DNA of 39,654 nucleotides. Origin: a filamentous cyanobacterium Phorm 6. Lineage in GTDB: Bacteria > Cyanobacteriota > Cyanobacteriia > Cyanobacteriales > Microcoleaceae. Position 1 is the stretch's first letter. Each line of letters starts with the position of its first letter. Where the stretch lies: NCBI GenBank assembly GCA_003003725.1, contig PVWI01000016.1, positions 1-39,654 of the forward strand, in the 5' to 3' direction. Of the stretch, positions 8,480 to 15,633 are shown piece by piece. The notes under the pieces were generated by a model, which ran no database searches, had not been told where the DNA came from, and saw only the letters and a program-made list of their open reading frames with translations. Position numbers and translations under genes: made by a program.

Positions 8480-8830
8480 ATGCTGCGGCTGTTGAGCGAT
8501 GAAAATTTTAATGGCGATATTGTTCGAGGGCTTTTCCTCCGTCAGCGTGACCTTAGCTTGCTTCGCGTTCAGGATGTTGGTTTGCGAGAAGCTGACGATC
8601 CAACAATTCTCAACTGGGCGACCCAGAACGATCGCATTGTGTTAAGCCATGACCGAGCAACTATGCCCGATTTGGCTTACGAACAGTTGAGGGATAAGGA
8701 ACAAATGTCAGGTTTGTTTATAATTAACGATCGAATGCCAGTTAGGCAGGCTATTGATGAACTTCTGGTGCTGGTTAACTGTAGTGAACAATCCGAGTGG
8801 AAAGGAGTTGTGTTGTATCTGCCTTTGTAA
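8480..8830 (+). CDS. DUF5615 PIN-like toxin
   Basis: A 116-residue protein of the DUF5615 (Mut7-C/PIN-like) family. It opens with LLSDENFNGDIVRGL, where D7 and E8 are typical conserved acids, and continues with READDPTILNWATQNDRIVLSHDRATM, containing acids D39, D40 and D58. PIN-like folds bind divalent metals with these acids and cleave RNA. It is co-transcribed with the DUF433 gene as a type II toxin-antitoxin pair. It converges with the STAND NTPase gene, with 21 bp between the stop codons and no visible terminator. Confidence 0.85.
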   Translation: MLRLLSDENFNGDIVRGLFLRQRDLSLLRVQDVGLREADDPTILNWATQNDRIVLSHDRATMPDLAYEQLRDKEQMSGLFIINDRMPVRQAIDELLVLVNCSEQSEWKGVVLYLPL

Positions 8831-8851
8831 CAATTAGCTATATATTTAGGA

Positions 8852-10282
8852 CTATTCTCCAACCATTTTAACATACTGTTTTAACACAGGTGGAATCGTG
8901 AAAACCGTTTCAGATTCACAGCTCAATTTTTCGATCATTCCCCGTCTGTCTAAAGATTGAATTGCTTTAAATAATTCGACCTGCGAACCTTGACATTTTG
9001 CCATAAATTGGGTAAATGAAACAGGTTCATTTTCATTGCTGATTAGGGCGATCGCCTGTTTTTCTATTTCCGACAACCGCTGATAGTGCTGCTGTAAAAT
9101 AGGTGTCAATTCGTCACTTAAAAACACTGGTTGATAACTTAAATATTGAGATACTCTACCGTTAAATAAGTTATTAATAGTTTGAGCGACTAATTTTAAC
9201 CAGAGGGGATTGCCGTGATAAAGCTCAATCAATTCCGGCCATTGTTCCTCATCTAATAAACCTTTGTCTCTAAGAATTTCTGTGGCTGCTTCACCTAAAC
9301 CAGTTAACTGCAATAAACATACTGCTGAATTATCGTCGGTGAATGTGAGGATGTCTGAGGGAGGTTCCCAACTATTGAGGATTAAGCAGCTATTGTGGGG
9401 AATTTCGCCGATGAGTTTAAATAGGGTTCCGTAGTTTTCATATCCGGGTTTATAATATCCTGCAAGTTGCCCGCTGCTGAGTATTTGCTGCACGTCATCG
9501 AGGATAATGAGACAGCGATTTTCGCGCAATGTTTCTATTAGGATTGATAATTGATCGTCGGTGTTGGCGGGTATGTTAATTTCTGGTTGATTTGAGAGAA
9601 ATTGAATGAGGGTTTTGAGGGTGGTTTCGAGGGGTGGGGAGGTGCGGAGACTGCGCCAGATGATGCGATCGAACTGAGTTTGAATTTGGGGGATGAGGTT
9701 ACGGGCGATCGCGCTTTTGCCGGTGCCTGCCATGCCTGTGATGGTGAGGAGGCGGCAGTTTTGCTCTAGAATCCAGGTTTCGAGGGCGGTGAGGGGTGAG
9801 TTGGGGTAGTTGTAGAAGGTTTTGATCTCCGGTGCATCTCTTAAATCGAGTCGCGGTTTTTGTTGGGTGTTGTCTTCAGTTGAGGTTTGTGTTGGGGGTG
9901 AGTTTTGTGGAGTTTTTGGAGGGTAGGATGTTTCTGGGCAGAAGTTATTGATGTTACCGAAATTCACAATGTCCTTGAAATTAGAGAAATTACAATCGTG
10001 ATATCTTTTCATTGTCGATCGAAAATTTGATTTATTTATATCTTCTCTTAATAACTTTGACAAAACTTTCAATAATTTTGAGGTAACATCCCTAGCGTAA
10101 CCCTCACTGTAGCCAGATTCCTCGGCGATCTGAATGTATGTTTTACCTTGCCAAACACCTCGCAGTACAGTCTCTTCCAGATCGGCGAGGTGTTTTCCTG
10201 TTTTGGCGAAAACTAGGTTGTCGGTAAATCTCAACACTTCTTTAACATCCATTGGTCGGCTAGCTGCTAGAGGTTTTGCCAA
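8852..10282 (-). CDS. Short STAND/NB-ARC NTPase with N-terminal HTH, no repeat sensor
   Basis: Residues about 11-95 match the helix-turn-helix domain common at the start of cyanobacterial signalling NTPases (LxFAKTGKHLxDLE, YIQIAEESGYSEGYARDV, NKSNFRST). After a low-complexity linker (about 110-150), an NB-ARC-like module follows: Walker A GMAGTGKS (183-190), Walker B CLIILDD (257-263), and GNPLWL (357-362) as the GxP motif, then a winged helix. The usual C-terminal WD40 or TPR sensor is absent, and the protein ends at residue 476. The sensor-1 segment, usually TSR in the relatives I know, reads NSW (303-305). Start may be M11 (10252), where the family usually begins. Such proteins act in signalling or anti-phage abortive infection; here the missing sensor suggests a regulator, a partner-dependent form or decay. 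Confidence 0.75.
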   Translation of the reverse strand: MAKPLAASRPMDVKEVLRFTDNLVFAKTGKHLADLEETVLRGVWQGKTYIQIAEESGYSEGYARDVTSKLLKVLSKLLREDINKSNFRSTMKRYHDCNFSNFKDIVNFGNINNFCPETSYPPKTPQNSPPTQTSTEDNTQQKPRLDLRDAPEIKTFYNYPNSPLTALETWILEQNCRLLTITGMAGTGKSAIARNLIPQIQTQFDRIIWRSLRTSPPLETTLKTLIQFLSNQPEINIPANTDDQLSILIETLRENRCLIILDDVQQILSSGQLAGYYKPGYENYGTLFKLIGEIPHNSCLILNSWEPPSDILTFTDDNSAVCLLQLTGLGEAATEILRDKGLLDEEQWPELIELYHGNPLWLKLVAQTINNLFNGRVSQYLSYQPVFLSDELTPILQQHYQRLSEIEKQAIALISNENEPVSFTQFMAKCQGSQVELFKAIQSLDRRGMIEKLSCESETVFTIPPVLKQYVKMVGE

Positions 10283-10425
10283 TTATATCTGACAATTTAT
10301 GACATTTTCTAACATTTGCCAACAATAATAGTTTTTCAAGCTCCGACAAAATCTGACTTTTTCCGATGGTCATAACCAAGCTCTGATGTGCAGAATAGGA
10401 TCTGTAAGAGTTTTAGGTGAATAGT

Positions 10426-10554
10426 ATGGCTCAAACTGCTAAATGTGCTTGGTGCGCTAAAGAGTTCCCTGCTACCAGAATTATTAATAGTTTTGGTGCT
10501 AAATACTGTAGTGAAAAATGTAAAACAGAACGCAACCAGTCTAAGGGAAGATAA
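10426..10554 (+). CDS. 42-residue zinc-finger-like protein
   Basis: A short ORF starting ATGGCTCAAACTGC encodes a protein with C7-x2-C10 (KCAWC) and C28-x3-C32 (KYCSEKC), spaced like a small treble-clef or zinc-ribbon finger, and a basic tail ending NQSKGR. AGGTGA lies about six bases before the ATG. It is divergent from the STAND NTPase gene across 143 bp. Four well-placed cysteines in 42 residues are unlikely by chance, so I call it a gene, but its role is unknown; nucleic-acid or ribosome binding would fit. Confidence 0.6.
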   Translation: MAQTAKCAWCAKEFPATRIINSFGAKYCSEKCKTERNQSKGR

Positions 10555-10821
10555 GGGGAGAGGTACACAGTGAATTATTTGCTCCAGTGATTACTTTTCG
10601 ATCTAGTCCCTTACAGCGATCGCCCTTCTTTTAATGTTGCAAAATTTCTTTGATGTAAACATTTACGAGAAGAGGCGATCGGTTGGATATTAAAGTATTG
10701 CGACAATCGGAGAGTTTATGCCGATCGCAATAGTGTTGACAAAGGCAACCTAGAGGGATTAATTCAAATCCCTCTCTACTAAACTCAATCTAAAAATTTT
10801 AAAATTTAGGACTTCCAAACG
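10555..10821. other. 267-bp spacer
   Basis: It contains scattered CGATCG words (at about 10617, 10676 and 10722) and ends in AT-rich DNA with AGGA about nine bases before the next gene. I see no ORF, hairpin terminator or operator that I can support. Confidence 0.4.
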
Positions 10822-11688
10822 ATGGGAATTTTAATTTTCTTGGCGATCGCTATTATTATCTTTTTGGGGCTTTGGTATGAACAAGGCACGAGCGCGAATA
10901 AATTGCGTAGCCTCCTTGCAGATGGAAAGTGGGAAGCAGCTAATAACGAAACCGAGCGACTCATCACACTGAATACTGCACGTATCGTTCGTGGAGAAAT
11001 CGCTTTACAAGACTCACTTCGTGAATTCTTAAGCTACTTTGGTATAGGTTCTGCGATGGCAAGAGAATTAAAACTGATTTACAGTCACGCATTAAGTGTG
11101 GAAGAAATAAATCAAATACCCTGTAATATTTTAAATGAAATAGACCAGCTTTGGGTACAATACAGTAATGGACATTTTGGTTTCAGCATCCAGTTAGATA
11201 TTTTAGAAGAATGTAAAAAAGCAGATTCTTGGAAAAAGAAAGAAGTACAGGAATTTGATCCTGGGATATTTAGACACACCAAAGGCTGGTATGACATAGA
11301 TCGTCCTTGGTTTTCTATTTCCTTAGCCGATCCAGTTGAAGTGTTAATGCTTTCGGAGCGATTAGGATGGATGACTCGTGGTTGCTATGATGGCAAATAC
11401 GTTTATCTGACTACCGCCCATTCTATTTATAAACTCAACTACAGTATTAATGCTCCAAAAGGTTATCTACCGGTCTTTCAGAATTGGATGAATATGCCTA
11501 CTATTTATACGATTAATGTTTTGCAGCGACTAAAAGACTGTGGACACTCAGTCACTTCGATTCCACAAGCTCCCAGCCCTTACCCACAAGTTCCCAACAT
11601 ACCACTTCCCGGCCCTTACCTACCTCCTGGCCCTTACCTACCTCCTCGCCCTTACCTACCTCCTGGCCCTTACGATGGCTCTTTATAA
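10822..11688 (+). CDS. Membrane-anchored GUN4-like protein with C-terminal Pro-Tyr repeats
   Basis: Residues 3-18 form one membrane-spanning helix, so the rest is anchored at a membrane. Residues about 27-220 resemble a GUN4 domain: LLADGKWEAANNETERL, then IPCNILNEIDQLWVQYSNG (99-117) with FGFSIQ, and near the end APKGYLPV. True GUN4 binds porphyrins and stimulates Mg-chelatase; cyanobacteria carry many GUN4-domain paralogues of unknown role. Here a segment of about 45 residues (50-95) separates the first helices from the core, and the domain's later part is diverged. The tail (262-283) repeats PGPYLPP three or four times, from a 21-bp tandem DNA repeat. It stands alone downstream of the zinc-finger gene. 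A chlorophyll-biosynthesis role should not be assumed. Confidence 0.75.
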   Translation: MGILIFLAIAIIIFLGLWYEQGTSANKLRSLLADGKWEAANNETERLITLNTARIVRGEIALQDSLREFLSYFGIGSAMARELKLIYSHALSVEEINQIPCNILNEIDQLWVQYSNGHFGFSIQLDILEECKKADSWKKKEVQEFDPGIFRHTKGWYDIDRPWFSISLADPVEVLMLSERLGWMTRGCYDGKYVYLTTAHSIYKLNYSINAPKGYLPVFQNWMNMPTIYTINVLQRLKDCGHSVTSIPQAPSPYPQVPNIPLPGPYLPPGPYLPPRPYLPPGPYDGSL

Positions 11689-11695
11689 CTGACTA

Positions 11696-11866
11696 CTAAT
11701 ACTCTAATTCTTGCCATTCTCTATCTTCCTGGTAATGTTGCAACATTACCTCAGCTTGTTTTGCTAAAATCCTTCCCCTCTCTTCTAGCGGTAATTTCAT
11801 AAATTCTCGGCGACTGGGATAATTTGCTACTGTTGGTATTTCTAAATCTATATCCGTCTGCGATCG
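11696..11866 (-). pseudogene. Remnant of an antitoxin-like gene, copy 1
   Basis: The minus strand reads LPLEERGRILAKQAEVMLQH, then YQEDREWQELEY and a stop. This matches the tail of a common cyanobacterial antitoxin-type protein (LPxEERRRIL...Q.E.....Y..D.EWxEL). The frame is closed upstream by TAG at 11867-11869 and has no convincing start; the internal ATG at 11798-11800 would give only 34 residues. A near-identical segment occurs at 12578-12676. No toxin is attached. Confidence 0.65.
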
Positions 11867-11894
11867 CTAAAAAGCGCGATCGCCCTTTCCATGC

Positions 11895-12305
11895 TCATGC
11901 TCTTGATTCGGCGGCGGGAATAACTTCAATCAGTCCCGTATGAAAAGCTGTATCGTAGGTAATAACTGGTAAATTTTCGAGTTCAGCTTGTGCCATAATC
12001 ATCCGGTCAAACGGATCGCGGTGGGGAATAGGCAGGCTGCCAGCGCGAAGGGCATGGACTGAAGTTATAGCTAGTTCGATAAATTGCGATCGGTGGAGGA
12101 TTTGCGAATATTCCCCGACAATCTGTTTGGCTTCTGGAAGTTTACCGATGCGATATTTGGTGGCTATTTCCCAGGCTGAAACAGTGCTGACAATGATATT
12201 AAAATCCGGGTTGCGAATGATGTCGCGGCATTGGGCATTGAGTTTGGCGTCGTCAAAGAGCCACCACAACAGGATATGGGTGTCAATGAGATAGCTTATT
12301 CCCAT
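11895..12305 (-). CDS. VapC-type PIN-domain toxin
   Basis: A 136-residue PIN-domain ribonuclease. Metal-binding acids are D8 (LIDTHILLWW), E46 (SAWEIATK), D97/D100 (HRDPFDRMIMAQA) and D118 (TYDTAF), all in the usual places. The DTHxLLWW start and the HRDPFDR motif are characteristic of the VapC subgroup that pairs with DUF2281 antitoxins. Its start overlaps the end of the antitoxin gene by 10 bp, so translation is probably coupled. VapC toxins cleave tRNA or rRNA when the antitoxin is degraded. Confidence 0.93.
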   Translation of the reverse strand: MGISYLIDTHILLWWLFDDAKLNAQCRDIIRNPDFNIIVSTVSAWEIATKYRIGKLPEAKQIVGEYSQILHRSQFIELAITSVHALRAGSLPIPHRDPFDRMIMAQAELENLPVITYDTAFHTGLIEVIPAAESRA

Positions 12306-12496
12306 TGTTCGAGTTCCTCGAATGGTAGGGGCTCAAAAAAAGCATCACCGAGTTTTCCTGTCAGTAAACCAGGCGTGCGAGGCTGTGGCTGTTCTCGTCC
12401 TAATCCGAGGCGAAAGTAGTGAATCAAGTCATAGATTTCTGCAAGTTTGTCTTCGGGAATGTCTTGTAGTTCTTGAACGATCTTCTCAATTAGCAT
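12296..12496 (-). CDS. DUF2281-type VapB antitoxin
   Basis: A 66-residue protein starting MLIEKIVQELQDIPEDKLAE, typical of DUF2281 antitoxins: an N-terminal helical segment (LPEDKLxEIYDLIHYF) and an acidic, probably unfolded C-terminus (FFEPLPFEELEQWE) that would wrap the toxin. It precedes and overlaps the PIN toxin gene by 10 bp in the same direction. GGAG lies about 13 bases before the ATG. Confidence 0.85.
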   Translation of the reverse strand: MLIEKIVQELQDIPEDKLAEIYDLIHYFRLGLGREQPQPRTPGLLTGKLGDAFFEPLPFEELEQWE

Positions 12497-12577
12497 AAAT
12501 CAAACACTCCGATAGTTGCTGGTTAATCGATCGAGCTACTGCGATCGCCCTTAAGCAGTAACTACTGATACTCTACT

Positions 12578-12746
12578 TTAGCAGTCAATTAAATCTCCTG
12601 CTTCTAATTCTTGCCATTCTCGATCTTCCTGGTAATGTTGCAACATTACCTCAGCTTGTCTTTCTAAAATTCTTCCCCACAAGTTAGAAAAATTATTCCA
12701 AAGTGGCGATCCTCTTCGAGGGCTTCGCTAACGCACTTGATGACAT
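12578..12746 (-). pseudogene. Chimeric antitoxin remnant, copy 2
   Basis: On the minus strand, ATG at 12744-12746 opens MSSSA, the same first residues and leader (GAGGATAA) as the AbrB-like antitoxin at 14013-14381. A 21-bp insertion (12711-12731) follows, then IATLE and a stop. After about 15 bp, another frame gives GRILERQAEVMLQHYQEDRE, WQELEAGDLIDC and stop TAA at 12578-12580, which matches the tail of remnant copy 1. So the start of one antitoxin gene is joined to the end of another. It is not translatable as one protein. Confidence 0.65.
12711..12731 (-). mobile_element. 21-bp mini-insertion inside a HIP1 site, copy A
   Basis: Minus-strand sequence TTAGCGAAGCCCTCGAAGAG plus G is placed between GCG and ATCGCC, splitting what is GCGATCGCC in the homologous, uninterrupted antitoxin start at about 14365. 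Related copies lie at 28137-28157 and 26609-26629. It is 21 bp long, so it adds seven codons without changing frame. This resembles the very small dispersed repeats reported from Nostoc genomes. Confidence 0.65.
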
Positions 12747-12763
12747 AGCTTTATCCTCTATAT

Positions 12764-13099
12764 TTAATTTACAGCAAATCCCGTGTACTGCCGAATATGG
12801 GGAGCACGAAATCCCAAAACAATCTGTTCTTTGGGGATTCCCCCCGCTACTAACTCATTGGCAATTCCCTGTTCGGTTCCATCTCTTTGAATCCAAATTT
12901 TTCCCTCAATAATATCAACATGAACTAAACATCCGTGAACCCTGATATCATTTTCACGTCCCAATATCATTAGCAAATAACGGTCTGAATCGCTATCAAA
13001 AACCGTTTGAATCTGAATATCTCCATAAGCATAAGGTATTTGAGCATATTCAGTCAGAATTTTTTTTATAATCCGACGATAATTTTCTAAGGTTCCCAT
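12764..13099 (-). CDS. xisI: XisI family protein
   Basis: A 111-residue protein with the XisI family pattern: an N-terminal YRRIIKKILTEYA, QTVFDSDSDRYLLMILG (about 31-47), RVHGCLVHVDIIEGKIWIQRDGTE, and GIANELVAGGIPKEQIVLGF near the end. In Anabaena, XisI and XisH are needed for excision of the fdxN element during heterocyst formation, but homologues are widespread in cyanobacteria without that element and occur as gene pairs like toxin-antitoxin modules. The start overlaps the upstream xisH gene by 13 bp, indicating coupled translation. No XisF recombinase or element boundary is present in this window. Confidence 0.9.
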   Translation of the reverse strand: MGTLENYRRIIKKILTEYAQIPYAYGDIQIQTVFDSDSDRYLLMILGRENDIRVHGCLVHVDIIEGKIWIQRDGTEQGIANELVAGGIPKEQIVLGFRAPHIRQYTGFAVN

Positions 13100-13503
13100 T
13101 GTACTATCTCCTCATTTTCTTCAGCAAAAACGATTAAACATACTTGATAATCCGCTCTAATAATTTGACCGATAGGTTCTGATAATAATTCGACAAACAC
13201 TGCTTGTGTAATAGCTAGATAGAGCTTTCGATCTGGTTCAGTTCTAGCGATAACAGAACGGTAAACTAAATATTGACCCAGCGCATTCTCCAGGTCATTC
13301 ATGTCTGATGCGCCAACAAAACTTTTGACTTCTACAGCTATCTTCTGTCCAGCCTTCTCAGCACTTAAAATCCGCTCTGCGCCCAAATTGACGTACATAT
13401 CTTTAATTCCCCATTTTAATCGCAAGGGATCGTGGGTAATTCTCCATCCGTCTTTGATGAGGGCATTTTTGACAACATTGTGATAGAGGTCTTTGGCTGG
13501 CAT
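13087..13503 (-). CDS. xisH: XisH family protein (PD-(D/E)xK nuclease-like)
   Basis: A 138-residue protein from ATG at 13503, where the family start MPAKDLYHNVVKNALIKDGW lies; the frame can be extended to a TTG five codons earlier, which I reject. Typical motifs follow: THDPLRL, KDMYVNLGAERILSAEK, and KIAVEVKSFVG, where E and K fit a PD-(D/E)xK nuclease core. It pairs with the XisI-like gene downstream (13-bp overlap). Its known role is as an accessory excision factor in Anabaena; as a stand-alone pair among toxin-antitoxin genes a defence or addiction role is possible but unproved. Confidence 0.9.
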   Translation of the reverse strand: MPAKDLYHNVVKNALIKDGWRITHDPLRLKWGIKDMYVNLGAERILSAEKAGQKIAVEVKSFVGASDMNDLENALGQYLVYRSVIARTEPDRKLYLAITQAVFVELLSEPIGQIIRADYQVCLIVFAEENEEIVQWEP

Positions 13504-13587
13504 ATTGGAAGAAGTCAATTTTTAATCAATACAATTATATCCTAAAATTTCCGATGATTATCCAGACTTGATAATTCCGATCGCCGA

Positions 13588-14010
13588 CTAATTTTCTAGA
13601 AAATAGCGATCGAGAAAATCCCTCGCTGTAACAATAACAATCCCTTCATATTCCTGCAATACTAACAAATCCAAATCCCCCGTAACAATCGCATCAGCAT
13701 CAGCAGCAATTGCCGTGGCTAAAATCATATTGTCATTACGATCGCGTAAAGTAGGTACATTGATCTCCGAAATTGGATAAACTTCCACTAATACTCGTGT
13801 TCCCATCATCAAACTATCAACAGTAAAACCCAACGATTGTAACTTAGCCTGTAATTTCTGTTTACTCAAAGTGTTTTGTAGTTCTGCCAATATCTGTTCA
13901 TAAGCACAAATTCTGAGTTGAGAATTTCTAGCCAACCTAAATAAACGAGCCGGGATACCTCCCCACAACCAACCTGATACAAAGACATTGGTATCTATGA
14001 TAACTCTCAT
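13588..14010 (-). CDS. PIN-family toxin (COG1569-like)
   Basis: A 140-residue PIN-domain protein. Acidic residues are in order: D6 (VIIDTNVFVSGW), E43 (QILAELQNTL), D90/D93 (LRDRNDNMIL), and D112/D114 (VTGDLDLL). DTNVFVSG and DxNDNxxLxxA are hallmarks of the putative toxin family COG1569. It follows its antitoxin gene with a 2-bp gap on the same strand, and is a third PIN-type ribonuclease, of a different subfamily from the other two in this cluster. Confidence 0.9.
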   Translation of the reverse strand: MRVIIDTNVFVSGWLWGGIPARLFRLARNSQLRICAYEQILAELQNTLSKQKLQAKLQSLGFTVDSLMMGTRVLVEVYPISEINVPTLRDRNDNMILATAIAADADAIVTGDLDLLVLQEYEGIVIVTARDFLDRYFLEN

Positions 14011-14012
14011 TT

Positions 14013-14381
14013 TTAAAGCTCCGTTTTAGAGCGTTGTTCGCGACGCACTTCCCGGACAATCTCGCAAATCTCCTCTGTCGTTAATTCATTAGGATCGGGG
14101 TTAGCTGCTTCTACGCGCCGTTCCCATTCCTCCCAGTCAAAACCTGCTTTCATCTTCTCAAAAACAATGCTATCTGCTGTAACTGTAACTGTATATTTAT
14201 CGCCCGATTTCAGTTGACTTTCAATCTCTGCCGGAATTTCCAGCTTACCGTCGGGACTCACAGCAACAGTAATCTTAAATTTCCGAATGTATTCTTGCAA
14301 GTGTTCAACAACTATATCTTGCACAGTTGGTGGCAGAGATTCCATGATTTTGACCAAAGTGGCGATCGCACTTGATGACAT
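14013..14381 (-). CDS. AbrB-like antitoxin for the adjacent PIN toxin
   Basis: From ATG at 14381 (GGAGG eight bases upstream) the protein has 122 residues; the frame extends five codons further to a TTG that overlaps the GGAGG and is therefore rejected. The N-terminal half is helical (ATLVKIMESLPPTVQDIVVE), followed by a swapped-hairpin AbrB-like strand set, ITVAVSPDGKLEIPAEIESQ with YTVTVTADSIVFEK. The C-terminus (FDWEEWERRVEAANPDPNEL onward) is acidic and probably binds the toxin. The 5' end of this gene is duplicated at 12744-12746 in a broken remnant. Confidence 0.8.
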   Translation of the reverse strand: MSSSAIATLVKIMESLPPTVQDIVVEHLQEYIRKFKITVAVSPDGKLEIPAEIESQLKSGDKYTVTVTADSIVFEKMKAGFDWEEWERRVEAANPDPNELTTEEICEIVREVRREQRSKTEL

Positions 14382-14603
14382 CAACTTATCCTCCAATTTT
14401 CTTAATAGTCGAGAAACTAAATTATTAATATGTAGCGTTCACTAATTTTACCACAAACTTATCCTTTCATGCCAGCTACTCGATGAGCACACTACCCCCG
14501 CCCTGTCAACTCCAAATAGCCTATAATCAAAGCAGACTGCTAAAATCCCATTCAGCATATTTCCTGTAAAAATAATCACAATAGTCAAAATCAACAAGCA
14601 ATT

Positions 14604-15494
14604 ATGAGCGGTACTGTCACATCCCCCAACAACCTCAACCAGCAACGATCGCCCCGGGCGGCGATTACACCCCCCAACAGTTCCCTGCTGGCAGACTTTA
14701 TACAAGAAACCCTCGCCTTAACCAAACGCCTGTTTATTCAATTGCAGCGCCGCCCCTCGACGCTAGTTGCAGGAATCATTCAGCCGCTGATGTGGTTGGT
14801 TTTATTCGGAGCTCTGTTTAAAAATGCACCCGCCGGCTTGTTCGGCGAAAGCCAGAATTACGGACAATTTCTCGGCGCAGGCGTAATCGTTTTTACTGCA
14901 TTTGCAGGCGCGCTGAATGCCGGTTTGCCGATTATGTTCGATCGCGAATTCGGATTTCTCAACCGCCTCTTAGTCGCGCCACTGGCTTCGAGATTTTCGA
15001 TCGTCCTGGCTTCGGCTATTTTCATCGTCACCCTCAGCTTTATCCAAACAAGCACAATCGTTACGGCGGGAGCATTTTTGGGTTCGGGATTACCTGGACT
15101 TGCCGGACTAGGCGCGATCGCCCTGATTGTCCTGCTATTAGTTTTGGGAGTCACCGGCTTGAGTCTCGGTTTAGCCTTCGCTCTCCCCGGTCACGTAGAA
15201 TTAATCGCAGTAATTTTTGTTACCAACTTGCCACTGTTATTCGCGAGTACAGCCCTCGCGCCGCTGTCGTTTATGCCACACTGGCTGCAAGTTGTCGTCA
15301 CTCTCAATCCTCTGAGTTACGCGATCGAACCCATCCGCTATTTGTACCTGCACAGCGATTGGTCGCTAGCTAGCGTCGTCATGCAAGCTCCTTGGGGTAA
15401 TGTTACCTTTGGAGGAGCGCTCTTAGTCTTGCTAGCCTTTGATGTCGTAGCGCTGCTGAGCATTCAACCCCTGCTGCGGCGCAGGTTTGCTTAG
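14604..15494 (+). CDS. ABC-2 type exporter permease (DrrB-like)
   Basis: A 296-residue membrane protein with an N-terminal cytosolic stretch (1-50) and six predicted membrane segments near 55-73, 88-108, 132-155, 170-193, 199-220 and 268-288. FDREFGFLNRLLVAP (112-126) is the cytosolic coupling helix typical of ABC-2 permeases, and LNPLSYAIEPIRYL (234-247) is a DrrB-type signature. It should form a homodimer or heteromer with an ATPase such as the one at 6993-8015, which has the same orientation. The substrate is unknown. The gene is preceded by minus-strand toxin-antitoxin genes, so it must now have its own promoter. Confidence 0.9.
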   Translation: MSGTVTSPNNLNQQRSPRAAITPPNSSLLADFIQETLALTKRLFIQLQRRPSTLVAGIIQPLMWLVLFGALFKNAPAGLFGESQNYGQFLGAGVIVFTAFAGALNAGLPIMFDREFGFLNRLLVAPLASRFSIVLASAIFIVTLSFIQTSTIVTAGAFLGSGLPGLAGLGAIALIVLLLVLGVTGLSLGLAFALPGHVELIAVIFVTNLPLLFASTALAPLSFMPHWLQVVVTLNPLSYAIEPIRYLYLHSDWSLASVVMQAPWGNVTFGGALLVLLAFDVVALLSIQPLLRRRFA

Positions 15495-15502
15495 ATGCAG
15501 AC

Positions 15503-15600
15503 GGTGGTTGAAACCGCCCGGTCTTCTGCCCGGTCTTCTTCAACCCGCGGAGGCGGGTTTTGTCTGTGTAGACGCGGTTTCAACCGCCCGGTCTTCTTAG
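15503..15600. repeat. GCGGTTTCAACCGC interspersed inverted repeat, copy 1
   Basis: GGTTGAAACCGCCCGGTCTT at the left is mirrored by CGCGGTTTCAACCGCCCGGT at the right, with CCCGCGGAGGCGGG as a strong inner hairpin. The same set of blocks recurs at 20493-20624 and 27264-27395. It lies just after the permease stop codon, where the GC-rich stem followed by TTTTG could act as a terminator. Confidence 0.8.
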
Positions 15601-15633
15601 CAATTGTTTTTTTGAAAGTTGAACTCACAAATT

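Noticed and set aside
12764-13503. An fdxN-type programmed excision element
   Set aside because: No site-specific recombinase and no recognisable direct repeats flank XisHI in this window, so only the gene pair is called.
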